In this document: positions 1 through 8,986 of the stretch, one piece after another
Layout: every line of letters begins with the position of its first letter
Numbering within the stretch: position 1 is the stretch's first letter
NCBI GenBank assembly: GCA_963576725.1
Contig: OY755247.1
Coordinates: 13,210,534-13,274,533, forward strand
Length of the DNA: 64,000 bases
Source: Azorinus chamasolen
Lineage: Eukaryota; Mollusca; Bivalvia; Cardiida; Solecurtidae
Reading direction: 5' to 3'
Notes under the pieces: model-generated
Told to the model about the DNA's origin: nothing
Database searches by the model: none
The model's input: the letters and a program-made list of their open reading frames with translations, nothing else
Program-made: the position numbers and the translations under genes

Positions 1-406
1 CATTGTGTGTATTCTTTTGACTGGATTTTAAGGAATTTAACTGACTGCTCATCTGGGTGAGTACATCTGTTATATTGGACAGAATACTGGCTACTTCTGT
101 GTTGTAGTTTCCTGTCGTATTATTCTGTTTGTCACCTAAATCAAGCCGTGTACTGGTCTGACCTCTTGCCATGTGCTCATGTGTTGTGGACTGATTTAAA
201 TGTGTATGCGCAGAACTATGTCTTGGACTTTGCCTTTGAACAATGATCTCCGGCGAGATCGGTCTCTCGTGTATAGTTGATTCACTGGGTCTTCCCTTGG
301 GTGAGTGATAAGGGCTGGACAGTTCACTATGTGAGTTGCGTGGCGAACGGGTAACTGGTTTGAAGGAAATCACACCCTCACTATCAACGGGTCTTGGGCT
401 GTGCAT
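1..406 (-). CDS. Gag-like ORF of an LTR retrotransposon, N-terminal part
   Basis: Reading right to left from the ATG at 404-406, the frame stays open for about 135 codons to the window edge, so the C-terminus is missing. The product is hydrophilic and rich in Ser, Arg and Gln. It begins MHSPRPVDSEGVISFKPV and runs into a heptad-like stretch (SILSNITDVLTQMSSQLNSL) before the edge. It lies 85 nt downstream of a tRNA-Leu primer-binding site and an LTR, where a gag start is expected. No zinc knuckle, protease or RT is visible because they would lie outside the window. The gag role is inferred from position and composition, not from a conserved domain. Confidence 0.6.
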   Translation of the reverse strand, partial: MHSPRPVDSEGVISFKPVTRSPRNSHSELSSPYHSPKGRPSESTIHERPISPEIIVQRQSPRHSSAHTHLNQSTTHEHMARGQTSTRLDLGDKQNNTTGNYNTEVASILSNITDVLTQMSSQLNSLKSSQKNTHN

Positions 407-490
407 GCTTACTATTGGTAGCGTAAACTGTTACTAATTTACTTAAGATATTCAAAAGATAGGTTCGTATCGCTGGATCTGGTTAAAATA

Positions 491-512
491 CCAAATCCCA
501 CCGCTGCCACCA
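491..512 (-). promoter_or_regulatory. Primer-binding site, tRNA-Leu type
   Basis: Read on the minus strand this is TGGTGGCAGCGGTGGGATTT, complementary to the 3' end (including CCA) of animal tRNA-Leu whose acceptor/T-arm ends CCCACCGCTGCCA. It lies 4 nt inside the LTR edge. The tRNA-Leu primer is a known feature of the clam element Steamer and its relatives. Confidence 0.75.
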
Positions 513-516
513 TAAA

Positions 517-1293
517 TGTTACGCCCAGCTATGGACGTTGGTTAACGTGAGGGGATAAAATATAAATAAATCGAGACGATATCAATTTAAAATATTCTGG
601 TGATTGTTATTCAGAATTCTCTAGATTCTTCCACAAATAGATACATACGAACTCAAACAACTTATCATACTATGGGCCTAGTAAACACCACACACGGCAA
701 ACCTCTTGCAAATAGCTCTTGTAAGTGAATTTATCAATGGATCAAGATCCAATCGATCTGCTTATGTCAATCTCAGTCTTAATGATATAAATCTAGGTGG
801 TGGATCGGTAGCTACAGCACAACGTCAGCGACCAAAGTATTTTATAAATAAGTTGCAAAACCGCGTAATTCGAATAAAGCTTTAAATCTGTAAAATGCCA
901 AGATCTGCATTTATTCTACAGATCAGTCGAAATTCTGTCATAAAATGAAATGCTTTCATCTATGTTCTATTCGTATGCCTTAAAATGCGCACCATTAGGA
1001 TGTATATTTCTGAAACAGGCTAGCGTAGTTCTTGACCCTAGCTCAACTCCCTCAACTCTCTGATTCTCAGCCAAAAATCCGGCTCTTTTATACTCGCGCT
1101 CAGATTCCCCGTCAAAAAGTGGTAGGAAACTGACAAAAAGAAGGTTGGAAAAGGTCACGTGATTCGTCCCCGTCAAAACTGACTGGAAACCGTCAAGTTT
1201 TGACGGGCTGATCAAGTGGTTGAACAGTCAAATACTGGTTGGTGGTTGGAAATGCTAGGTAACGCGCGTGAAAACATTCAGCCTCCGGTTACA
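517..1293 (-). mobile_element. 5' LTR of a Ty3/gypsy-like retrotransposon
   Basis: The block is bounded by TGTTACGCCC on the left and GGTTACA on the right, i.e. TG..CA ends with short inverted termini on both strands. On the minus strand it carries a TATA box (TATAAAAG, 1085-1092) and, about 170 nt downstream, AATAAA (910-915), as expected for U3-R-U5. The primer site and a gag-like ORF follow directly. The internal region and the 3' LTR are beyond the left edge, so the clade cannot be set from RT. The LTR would be about 777 bp. Confidence 0.65.
1085..1092 (-). promoter_or_regulatory. TATA box of the LTR
   Basis: TATAAAAG on the minus strand inside the LTR, upstream (in element sense) of an AATAAA at 910-915. 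It is likely the U3 promoter. Confidence 0.5.
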
Positions 1294-1840
1294 TATGAAG
1301 AACTATGTTATACCGTTTGAAAATATTACAAACTAGTTTGATCATGGAAACTCGCCAACAAAATCCCAAAATAAATATGTACCATAGGGAAATAGATATC
1401 TTGAGCCTTTCTTTTTGGCATAGCTATGGTAATTCTGTCTGCTTTGAGCTTTATTTCTATAGTAAACAACCCACAATGCATCACTGTAGCAACCAAGATG
1501 GCGGACATTATGCTGTAGCATCTCGCATACTAGGCCCTAAAATCGAGTGCATTTCAGCTAAACAAATAAATATGAGGATTAAAACATGCATGTGCCAAGT
1601 CAAGTAAGAAAAGATACAGCTTTCTAGCAAGTGAAACTGGAATGACAACACGATGCACAGTGTATTTCATCCTCTGTCTCTGGGGTCAGAAGTCGACGTA
1701 CATGAGTGCATCGCGGATGCTACAATATCATATGATATGCATGCCAAATATCAAATCTCTGTCTGTACTGGCTCAAAAGTTATGATCATTAATGTTAAAT
1801 TTGGTGACAAACAAACAAACAGAGTAGACACACAGAGCTC
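1294..1840. other. Intronic stretch without recognised gene
   Basis: No exon with plausible splice sites was seen. An AAGATGGCGGAC motif at 1496-1507 matches the YY1 consensus, but there is no neighbouring first exon to support a promoter. Confidence 0.3.
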
Positions 1841-2012
1841 TAGATAAGATGCGTACATTAAAACATTTTCAAGAATAAAATCGTCATTTCTCCACCAAAC
1901 CGTATGTCACCACTCTTTAGAATCGTCTCTTCCAAACCTTATACACACAGTATACGGTTTGGTGGAGAAATGACGATTTAAGTACTTGGGTATGCACCCT
2001 TATCTGTAGCTT
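1841..2012 (-). mobile_element. Palindromic MITE, CCACCAAACC family (Pal-2)
   Basis: The arms GTCATTTCTCCACCAAACCG and their reverse complement face each other at 1883-1905 and about 1951-1975. The outer ends (AGATAAGATGCG.. / ..GCACCCTTATCTGTAG) recur in the other copies of the family. The middle differs from the usual GAATCGTCTC hairpin tip. Confidence 0.65.
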
Positions 2013-2184
2013 TGGACACAGATCAGATGGTCCCTACAAGAGTCTCCTGATCAGGGTTTGCTCTGTTTTCTTGTGATGTCATTTAAATATGATTCTGCAG
2101 TTTCTTCCATGGTAAAATATTCTCTTGTTCATAATACAAAATAAAAATTCAGCTAATAAATATTCATACCATCATAACTTCTTA
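2013..2184 (-). mobile_element. TTAA MITE, type B, truncated
   Basis: It holds the B-type core (GATCAGATGGTCCCTAC ... GATCAGGGTTTGCTCTG) and the inner right arm (GATTCTGCAGTTTCT, AATATTCAT) but lacks its left end. It abuts the next MITE at TTAA. Confidence 0.5.
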
Positions 2185-2437
2185 TTAACCCTTTACTCCA
2201 TGAATGCTCATGTTAGAAATAATGATGTCATGAATATCAATTAAGTTATTTTTTACTATGGCATAATAACACAGGAATATTTTACTGAAGCAGAAACTGT
2301 AGAAACAGATCTATATTATTCCATAAGCAAACAGAGTAGACTCTGATCAGATGGCTCCTATAGGAGCCGTCTGATCTGGGTCTACTCTGTTTGCCAAGGC
2401 GTAGAAAGGCGTATGTATGGAGGAAATTTAGGGTTAA
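2185..2437 (+). mobile_element. TTAA MITE, type B (CCCTTTACTCCAT)
   Basis: It starts TTAACCCTTTACTCCATGAA and ends TTTAGGGTTAA, with TTAA at both borders. Inside are the imperfect hairpin AGAGTAGACTCTGATCAGATGG / CCGTCTGATCTGGGTCTACTCTGTTTGC and the GTAGAAACAGATCTATATTA segment typical of type B. TTAA flanks plus CCC-starting ends are the hallmark of piggyBac-type elements. Confidence 0.8.
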
Positions 2438-2456
2438 ATACTCATGTGGTAAAGGA

Positions 2457-2704
2457 TTAGCCCTTTACATAACGAACATTTACCGGTATGTAAGAATATG
2501 AACTAGATTAATTTTTATAATGACTCATGAACATGTGAATTTCTGGCTATCGCAGAAACTGTAGAATCAGACCTAAATTATTCGATAATCAAACAGAGCA
2601 GACCCAGATCAGATGGCTCCTACAGGAGATGGCTCCTACATCTGATCTGGGTCTACTCTGTTTGCAAAGGCATAGAAAAGCGTATTTATGGAGTAAAGAG
2701 TTAA
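2457..2704 (+). mobile_element. TTAA MITE, type B, loop duplicated
   Basis: The ends are TTAGCCCTTTAC and GGAGTAAAGAGTTAA. The hairpin tip carries a repeated GGAGATGGCTCCTACA, so the loop of this copy has been duplicated. Confidence 0.75.
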
Positions 2705-2859
2705 AAAAAACCCACAATAACTGCAATTGAACAACAGAGGTTTTCGTCACAAAAACTGGTGTCTCTCCCCCTCCCCCCCTCTCACACCCACATACCACAT
2801 ATCAGTAGAACAGGAGTTATTGATCAGACAAAGATGTAGAAAAGGGAAAACAGTATTAA

Positions 2860-3205
2860 AGACAGAGTTATGGCCCTTGTTCATGACACTTTCTCTCATC
2901 ATGCTCTTTCCATGTATGAAGTTTCAATCCAATGGTATGAAGTTTCAATCCAATGGCATGAGTCATATAGGAGTTATAGTCAAGACAAAAACTGTGATTT
3001 TTTTTTACAAGGGACAATATCTCCAATATTATTGAACCCAGAGTTATGGACCTTGTGCATGACACTTCCTCTCATTATGGTTTTTACATATATGGCATCA
3101 GACATATTGAAGTTATTGTCCGGACAATAAAGTGTGACGGACAGACAGACAGCTCTCATGAAAACAATATGTCTCCCCCATATAAATATGGGGGAGACAT
3201 AATAA
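2860..3205 (+). repeat. Dispersed non-coding repeat with GACGGACAGACAGA motif
   Basis: Degenerate repeated lines (AGAGTTATGG..CTTGT.CATGACACTTYCTCTCATYATG) occur twice, around 2866-2910 and 3050-3090. They are followed by a GACGGACAGACAGACAG tract and a 16-bp-arm palindrome ATGTCTCCCCCATATA / TATATGGGGGAGACAT at 3168-3201. A short direct duplication (GTATGAAGTTTCAATCCAATGG) lies at 2914-2957. There is no coding potential. Confidence 0.5.
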
Positions 3206-3219
3206 AGACATGACCCCAA

Positions 3220-3461
3220 TTATCCCTTCACTCCATGAATATTCACAAAAGAAATGATGACATCATGAATATTAAGTAATGTTTAAAAAGGCATATAAAC
3301 ACATGAATTGTTTGCCAAAGTAGAAACTGGAGAATCAGATCTATTATCATTTCATAAGCAAACAGAGCAGACCCTATTCAGATGGCTCCTATAGGAGCTG
3401 TTTGATTTCAGTCTACGGTTTGCCAAGGCATAGAAAAGTGAATTTATGGAGAAAAGGATTC
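3220..3461 (+). mobile_element. TTAA MITE, type B, worn
   Basis: It begins TTATCCCTTCACTCCATGAA and ends GGAGAAAAGGATTCA. The core AAACAGAGCAGACCCTATTCAGATGG and the B inner segment AGAATCAGATCTATTAT are present. The terminal TTAA tetranucleotides are mutated. Confidence 0.65.
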
Positions 3462-3504
3462 AAAAGCAATAAATGCGATTGAACAATAAAGATGAAGCAG
3501 ACAA

Positions 3505-3745
3505 AACCCAAATTATTCATATCCTTAACAGAGAAACAGATAATTAAATGCGTATACCAGTACATAGATTCTAAGATTGTCATTTTTCCACCAAACTCTA
3601 TGTTGTGACCACTCTTTAGAATCGTCTCATTTTTCCACCAAACTCTATGTTGTGACCACTCTTTAGAATCGTCTCAAAGAGACGATTCTAAAGAGTGGTC
3701 ACAGAATAGGGTTTGCCGGAGAGATAAAGAAGTTATTCTTGAAAA
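3505..3745 (+). mobile_element. Palindromic MITE, Pal-2 family, arm duplicated
   Basis: It carries the hairpin TTTTCCACCAAACTCTATG..GACCACTCTTTAGAATCGTCTC and its complement. The left arm (3581-3627) is repeated immediately at 3628-3674, giving an A-A-A' structure. The outer line ATTATTCATATCCTTAACAG also begins the next copy. Confidence 0.75.
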
Positions 3746-3746
3746 T

Positions 3747-3962
3747 GATCCCAATTATTCATATCCTTAACAGAGCAACAGATAATTAAGTGTGCATACT
3801 TAGATTCTAAGATTGTCATTTTTCCACCAAACTCTATGTTGTGACCACACTTTAGAATCGTCTCGTAGAGACAATTCTAAAGAGTGGTCACAACATAGGG
3901 TTTGCTGGAGAGATAAAGAAGTTATTCTTGAAAATGTTTTAATTTAGGCATCTTATCTGGAT
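3747..3962 (+). mobile_element. Palindromic MITE, Pal-2 family, tandem second copy
   Basis: This is a head-to-tail repeat of the preceding copy, beginning with the same CAATTATTCATATCCTTAAC line. It has single left and right arms and ends GGCATCTTATCTGGATCCC. Its end lies only about 20 nt from the 5' splice site of TMEM106 exon 3. Confidence 0.75.
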
Positions 3963-3985
3963 CCCTGTTGAAGCATTAGACTCAC

Positions 3986-4154
3986 CATAAGAGTAAATAT
4001 GACAGTTTCAGTGGACACATTGACATAAACAGGACCAGTTGGATCCAGATATGGTCGTGTGCTGGACATGTCAACACTACGAGGGAACAGGAAAAACAGC
4101 AGAAGCCCAGCCACTAGCACACATAGAGACACAGCTAAACACACCCAGAGTGTC
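3986..4154 (-). CDS. TMEM106: TMEM106-like protein, exon 3 (transmembrane helix)
   Basis: This 169-nt exon has a polypyrimidine acceptor (TTGTTGTTTTTCAG|GACACT) and a consensus donor (CTTATG|GTGAGT). Joined to exon 2 in phase it codes for residues 82-138: a hydrophobic helix (LWVCLAVSLCVLVAGLLL, about 84-101) ending FFLFPRSVD, then the first strands of the luminal domain with an NVS glycosylation sequon (N127). FFLFPRS right after the helix is a signature of TMEM106 proteins, type II membrane proteins of late endosomes and lysosomes that bear a luminal LEA-2-type domain. The exon ends on a codon boundary. The next exon was not found in the window. MITEs lie about 24 and 45 nt from its two ends. 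Which vertebrate paralogue (A, B or C) it matches best was not tested. Confidence 0.88.
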
Positions 4155-4198
4155 CTGAAAAACAACAACAACACATGAACAAATCACTATGAGGCTGT

Positions 4199-4244
4199 TT
4201 AACCCTTTCCATAGTAGACAAAACAATTGCAGACAACAGTAACT
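4199..4244 (+). mobile_element. TTAA MITE end fragment
   Basis: TTAACCCTTTCCATAG at 4199 is the left end of a TTAA MITE. Another TTAA end starts at 4245, so only a fragment remains. Confidence 0.35.
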
Positions 4245-4935
4245 TAACCCTTTACTCCATAAATACGTTTTCTATGCCTTTGCAAATAGAGTAGACCCAG
4301 ATCAGGCGGCTCTTATAGGACCCGTCTGGTCAGGGTCTGCTCTGTTTGCTAACTTAATATATGGATCTTACATGTGTATTCTTTACATGTTTTTTTATGA
4401 AACAAGTTTACTATAATAATATGACACAAGCTTTAGCGAGTGTAATAGTCATTATGGTAAACGAGTTTCATGAAAACAATTTGTAATGAACACGAGTGTA
4501 AGATTCTTTTTATCACATAACCCTGAAAACCTGCCATAGAAAGTGAAACAGATCTAATGGCTGTTTCTGCTACTATTTACAGTGCAGTGCTGCCGGATTC
4601 CAACTGCTCATTTGCATTAAATATGTACTAGTGCATTTCTGTCATTTACAGCTCTCTGTTTCTACACTCCCACACAGTGAAACCCCTCTAAACCGGACGC
4701 TAAATTTAGCATAAATATCGGTCTTGGATACAGGTGGCTGCTTAATGCAGGGTGAAAGTCATACAGAAAGCTCCTAAAAGTATGTAAATTCTTCTCTACC
4801 AGAATTCTGGTTTAGAATATGATATAGATATGATTCTACAGTTTCTGTTATGGTCAACAATTCCTGTGTCCATGCGCTATCTAATTCTTATTATGTAATT
4901 ATTTCTTACATGAATATTCATGGAGTAAAGAGTTA
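4245..4935 (-). mobile_element. TTAA MITE, type B, split by insertions
   Basis: The left part (4245-4355) has TTAACCCTTTACTCCATAAA and the core hairpin GAGTAGACCCAGATCAGGCG..GTCTGCTCTGTTTGC. The matching right part resumes at about 4819 with ATGATATAGATATGATTCTACAG and ends ATTCATGGAGTAAAGAGTTAA. About 460 bp, including a TA-type palindromic element (4674-4818), lies between. Confidence 0.6.
4674..4818 (+). mobile_element. TA-type palindromic MITE (CAGTAAAACCTC / GCAGAAAGCTCC), right end lost
   Basis: It begins CAGTGAAACCCCTCTAAACC and carries ATATCGGTCTTGGATACAGG and TTAATGCAGGGTGAAAGTCA, as in the complete copies at 42205-42420 and 55435-55625. The hairpin is reduced and the terminal TTTTACTGTA is missing. 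Confidence 0.6.
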
Positions 4936-4954
4936 ATGTACAAAGAATTAAACC

Positions 4955-5199
4955 TTAATCCTTCTCTTGCTGAATTTTAAAATACATTTTTCCTTCTTTA
5001 CCCACTTCATGTTGTATAATTACATATATTCTCACTGTGTATAAATAGTTCTCTGTGCAACCACTGTTGTGCCAACTTGTGGAGTGCATTGGTTGCACAA
5101 TCAGCTTGTAAATAGTGCAGACCCTGCTGAGACAGCTCCTGCAGGGTCTTCATTATTTACAGGTATGTATAATGAAGTGAATAGCAAGGGAACGGTAAA
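4955..5199 (+). mobile_element. TTAA MITE, type F (TTGCTGAATTTTAAAATAC)
   Basis: It starts TTAATCCTTCTCTTGCTGAA and ends GAATAGCAAGGGAACGGTAA. Inside is a hairpin around TTGTAAATAGTGCAGACC..GGTCTTCATTATTTACAGG. A second copy lies at 56452-56684. Confidence 0.7.
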
Positions 5200-5294
5200 C
5201 TCCATAAATATTTCTACCCTGTGACTTTAAAAGATTGTAAAAGACAATAAATGTTGCAAAATAAAATTAAGTGCTTAAGATTTAATTTAAGTGC

Positions 5295-5544
5295 TTATCC
5301 TTTCCTTCATATATATACACATTTTCACATGTTTGCAAACAGAGTAGACCCAGATCAGATGGCTCCTATAGGAGCCGTCTGATCAGGGTCTTCTCTGTTT
5401 GCTGATGGAATTTGATAATTCTGTTTCTTTACTTTCTAAAATGGCTGCAATGTTCCACCTTGCATATTTCATAATAACCATTTTGTCCATGAATATTCAG
5501 TAGGTATTGAAATAAGGAATAAACAGAGAACAGGAAAAGGCTTA
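5295..5544 (+). mobile_element. TTAA MITE, type A (CCTTTCCTTCAT / ACAGGAAAAGG)
   Basis: The core hairpin GCAAACAGAGTAGACCCAGA..TCAGGGTCTTCTCTGTTTGC is followed by the type A inner segment TTTACTTTCTAAAATGGCTG and the right arm TGAATATTCAGTAGGTATTG. The end tetranucleotides are slightly mutated (TTAT, TTAC). Confidence 0.75.
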
Positions 5545-5595
5545 CGAATAGCTCTTAGAAATTTAAACTCTTAATTAATAGCTCTTAAGAAATTT

Positions 5596-5850
5596 AAGTG
5601 CTTAAGAATAACTCTTTTCTTTTTTCCACTAAACCCTAAGTTTTGGCCACTACTTCAGATGATTCTAAAAAGTGATTACAACAGTCTGGTGGATGACACA
5701 AAGTTACAGGAGTACCCGAATACTAAAATCACCATTTCTCCACCACTCTTTAGAATTGTCTCGAAGAGACGATTCTAAAGAGTGGTCACAGTATGAGGTC
5801 TGGTGGAGAAATAAAGGAGTTATGGTTAAACATGTTTATCTGGACCTCTG
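5596..5850 (+). mobile_element. Pal-2 MITE pair
   Basis: A worn copy (5613-5690) is followed by a better one with TTTCTCCACCACTCTTTAGA / GAGACGATTCTAAAGAGTGG at 5728-5790. The outer line TTATCTGGACCTCTGAAG matches the family. Confidence 0.6.
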
Positions 5851-5985
5851 AAGACATGATGGATTTAGTATTTAAATACACACTGTGTCTACCCTGTTTG
5901 CAATATTATCTGTTGCTCAGCCTATGTATCATGAATATTTATGCAAGACTACAGTTATAAACATTAACAGATTTAGTTTCTAGTT

Positions 5986-6235
5986 TTAACACTTTCCTCC
6001 ATTAATATTCATGTAAGAAATAATGACATCATGAATATTGATCACATTCATTTGTTATTTTAGAACATGGACACATGAATGTTTGGTCATGGCAGAAACC
6101 GTAGAACCATATCTATATTATATCATAAGCATACATAGCAGACCCTGATCAGATGGCTCCTACAGGAGCCGTCTGATCTGGGTCTACTTTGTTTGCAAAG
6201 GTGCAGAAAGGCGTATTTATGGAGTAAAGGGTTAA
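5986..6235 (+). mobile_element. TTAA MITE, type B
   Basis: 250 bp from TTAA to TTAA, with the left end TTAACACTTTCCTCC and the right end GGAGTAAAGGGTTAA. The core reads CAGACCCTGATCAGATGGCT..GCCGTCTGATCTGGGTCTAC. Confidence 0.8.
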
Positions 6236-6513
6236 CAATGTAAAATTAGAAAGTGAAGCAGACAACAACTTTGGAAAAATCCCAGATGTGAGAAGATAGT
6301 ACGATAGTCTGCACTATGCAATCTGTTACACGTTTAACATCAGGCCCTATAGCTAATTTGTCATCCTGATAATTATGTAAATGCTTTCATTTTTCAATCT
6401 CATATACTTGTTTGTGTTGATTAATGTTCGTTTCTACCAGCTGTGGATTAATTGGAAGCCCCAGAGACAGGGAAAGAGAGGGGAGTGCATACAGAGAAAC
6501 CAGGACTCTATAC

Positions 6514-6862
6514 CTAAATATACTTCTTTATTCAATTAATATTCTGGCAAGAAATTATGACATCATGAATATCAATCAGATTATTTTTTTATACCGGCAT
6601 ATGAACTCATGACATTTTTGAAACTCTAGAAGTAGATGTATATTATATCATAAGCAAACAGAGCAGACCCTGTCTTATAGGAGCAATCTGATCAGGGTCT
6701 TATCTGTTTGCAAAGGTGTATGAATGAATGAATGAATGAATGAATTTAACAAGGGTAGCTCAATTAGTCATAATGACTAATCTACCTTGAGGCCCTCAAA
6801 CAAAAGCATTTCATACAAAATACAAAACCGTAGAAAGGCATATTTATGGAGTAAAGCGTTAA
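6514..6862 (+). mobile_element. TTAA MITE, type B, interrupted
   Basis: The B-type line ATATCATAAGCAAACAGAGC and the right end GGAGTAAAGCGTTAA are present. The right arm is split after GTTTGCAAAGGTGTA by a LINE-type tail (6717-6830) and resumes with CCGTAGAAAGGCATATTTAT. Confidence 0.65.
6717..6830 (-). mobile_element. 3' tail of a LINE/SINE with (ATTC)n end
   Basis: Read on the minus strand it gives GAGGGCCTCAAGGTAGATTA, GTCATTATGACTAATTGAGC and TACCCTTGTTAAATTCATTC followed by about seven ATTC repeats. A tetranucleotide repeat at the 3' end is typical of CR1/L2-type tails. It sits inside a MITE right arm. Confidence 0.5.
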
Positions 6863-7530
6863 CGTAATTTTAGGCATTTATAAAACGCATTGCAAGTAGA
6901 GACTATCACTTCAGTAGTTAGTACACCCTTCACTACCTGTAAAAGGGTTAGCCACCAACTGCATACCTCCCATTCCGGGGAAAAATATCCATGGATGCCA
7001 CTCATTTTGAAACGTCTATCTCTTCGTTATGTCTGAAGTATTTCATGTTGCAAACTGTGAACTATCCTGCATGGTCACAGCAATTCTTCAATGCTATTTT
7101 TCATTCCGACTGCTAAAGAAACTTGCAATCAAGTTTTGACTCATTTGTTGCGCAACAAAATGGTGCTAAGCAATAGTAAGTGCAGGTGACAAGGAAGTAT
7201 TCAGTTTGTTACTGATTTGTCACATTTGTTATCTATTGTAACTAGCCCGGGTGATTTGATAATTGGTTTGTTGTATTACGGAAACATTATGTACTCGTCA
7301 TATTGGTTTTTGCCAACATAAGTTGTGATAAAAATATTCAATCAGAACACAGAATTCTGATCACATAATTTAGGAATTTTACGAGTCATGCTGGATGCAG
7401 CATCAAATTTAATTTTTAGAAGTCCAAAGCTACATTCTATATTTATAGGATGCAGGATCTAAAATTAAAATCATCTTGCGTCTGGGAAGACCCTGATTGA
7501 TCTCTCATACATTACCATTGTACACTAAAT
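6863..7530. other. Intronic stretch, nothing recognised
   Basis: A-T-rich DNA without a long frame or clear repeat. A short direct echo (AATTTAATTTTTAGAAGTCC.. versus GATCTAAAATTAAAATC) at 7405-7475 hints at a degraded inverted repeat. Confidence 0.3.
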
Positions 7531-7534
7531 ATTC

Positions 7535-7610
7535 AGTCTGACAAACAATGTAGACCACAATGATCACCCTACTCCACAAGTTTGATCAGGGTCTACACAG
7601 TTTGCTTCTC
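7535..7610 (+). repeat. Degenerate hairpin core
   Basis: CAAACAATGTAGACC and GATCAGGGTCTACACAGTTTGC form a worn copy of the MITE core hairpin, with a non-palindromic loop. Confidence 0.4.
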
Positions 7611-7661
7611 CACTTGTTTATGTTTCATTTTCAAATATCAAAATGGTGCAGAATTGCTAGT

Positions 7662-7695
7662 CCCCCCCCCCCCCCCCCCCCCACACACACACACT
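7662..7695 (+). repeat. Poly-C plus (AC)n simple repeat
   Basis: A run of about 18 C followed by ACACACACAC. Confidence 0.9.
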
Positions 7696-7755
7696 GGGTT
7701 GTAAAAACTTGACAAGTTTATTTCATTATAAACCCAACCATATTGACTCGATATC

Positions 7756-7984
7756 TTAACCCATTCCATCATAGGCTATTTTTAGACCCAACCTCTTTGA
7801 ATAAATCTACCGAAAAGGAGCATTCACTAGAGAAAAGGACATTTTTTAGAATTTTATAGTTCTGAAACCATTGTGATAAATAGAGCATTTGCTCCTTAGG
7901 AGCAAATGCTCTATTTATCACAGTGGTTTCAAGAAGTGACTATTACAGGGGCGTAGAAAGGCGTATTTATGGAGGAATGGATAG
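7756..7984 (+). mobile_element. TTAA MITE, type C (GAGCATTTGCTCC hairpin)
   Basis: The left end TTAACCCATTCCATCATAGG has a complement at GGAGGAATGG (final TTAA mutated to ATAG). The near-perfect hairpin TGTGATAAATAGAGCATTTG..CAAATGCTCTATTTATCACA has a 4-nt tip. The line CTCTTTGAATAAATCTACCG is conserved in all C copies. Confidence 0.8.
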
Positions 7985-8117
7985 ATATGAATCATATTAT
8001 TCTTCAGTTTCTGCTGAGGTCAGAACTTCCTGTGTACATGTGCTTTTATAACAATTTATCTAATTAATATTCATGATGTCAATATTTCTTACACAAATAT
8101 TCATGGAGTAAAGAGTT
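7985..8117 (-). mobile_element. TTAA MITE, type B, right half
   Basis: ATTCTTCAGTTTCTGC, CTAATTAATATTCATGATGTC and ATTCATGGAGTAAAGAGTTG are the type B inner line and terminal arm. The core is missing, apparently lost at the junction with the preceding type C copy. Confidence 0.55.
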
Positions 8118-8242
8118 GAGCAAGCATGTCATCAGCTTCTGTTCTCAAAGTACCCCATTTTTAAAAAAAAAATCTTTCCTGATAAATAACAGAGAATAGT
8201 AACAGACATTTATTGCAGACGACAATTATTTAGCATGCAGAG

Positions 8243-8756
8243 TTAACCCTTTCCTTCATTCAGTAGTAAACACCTTTTCATGCATTTCAAACAGAGTAGA
8301 CCCAGATCAGATGGCTCCTATAGGAGACGTCTTTTTTGGGCCTATCAGATGTTAGAATATCAGATGTTAGAATCCAAATTGCTGGGTAAAAATTCATACT
8401 AAATATAGAAAAATAGTCAAACAGGGAGAGCCACATACAAAAAGACCCCGCACCAAACACCAAACAAGAAACGGCACAGCCGTAATACAAAACACAACAG
8501 GACGCATATCAAGACAAAAAACATTAAACATATTAAATAACAAAGCTGACCATAGGGTGAAAGCAGGAGTATCGCCTTGGAACGGTCAGTAGCCAAAAAA
8601 ATTCATCATATCAATACAATGAATTACTGTTATAATGAAATTGAAATTCACTATATCATATATCAGAGTTTTACCGGAACTATTGTAACTATTTTGTCCA
8701 TTAATATTCAATAGGTGTTGAAATTTGGAATAAACATAGAACAGGAAAAGAGTTAA
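8243..8756 (+). mobile_element. TTAA MITE, type A, split by a Penelope pLTR fragment
   Basis: It starts TTAACCCTTTCCTTCATTC and ends ACATAGAACAGGAAAAGAGTTAA. The left arm and hairpin (8285-8335) and the right arm (8680-8756) are separated by a Penelope-like terminal repeat (8397-8605) and flanking sequence. Its right TTAA is shared with the next MITE. Confidence 0.7.
8397..8605 (-). mobile_element. Penelope-like pLTR fragment, subfamily 2
   Basis: It closely matches 30208-30410: ATAGTCAAACAGGGAGAGCC, AGGACGCATATCAAGAC, TAGGGTGAAAGCAGGAGT and CGCCTTGGAACGGTCAG occur in the same order. At 30.2 kb this segment is the terminal repeat of a second Penelope-like copy, so here it is a solo truncated copy. 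Confidence 0.6.
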
Positions 8757-8986
8757 CCCTTTCGTCCATAGGCTATTTTTAGACCAAACCTCTTTGAATG
8801 AATCTACCAAAAAGGAGCATTTACTAGAGAAAAGTAAAATTCTAGACTTTTGTAGTTTAAAACCATTGTGATGAATAGAGCATCAATATTGCTCCTCTAG
8901 GAGCAAATGCTCTATTTATCATAATGGTTTCAAAAAGTGGTTATTACAGAGGCGTAGAACTGCGTATTTATGGAGGAAAAGGTTAA
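8753..8986 (+). mobile_element. TTAA MITE, type C
   Basis: The ends are TTAACCCTTTCGTCCATAGG and GGAGGAAAAGGTTAA. The hairpin GAGCATCAATATTGCTCCTC..GAGCAAATGCTC is flanked by the ACCATTGTGAT..ATCATAATGGTTTCA arms. It shares TTAA 8753-8756 with the preceding type A element. Confidence 0.8.

Noticed and set aside
1490..1510. YY1-like AAGATGGCGGAC as a promoter of a gene at 1.5 kb
   Set aside because: No first exon, CpG island or frame follows on the plus strand.
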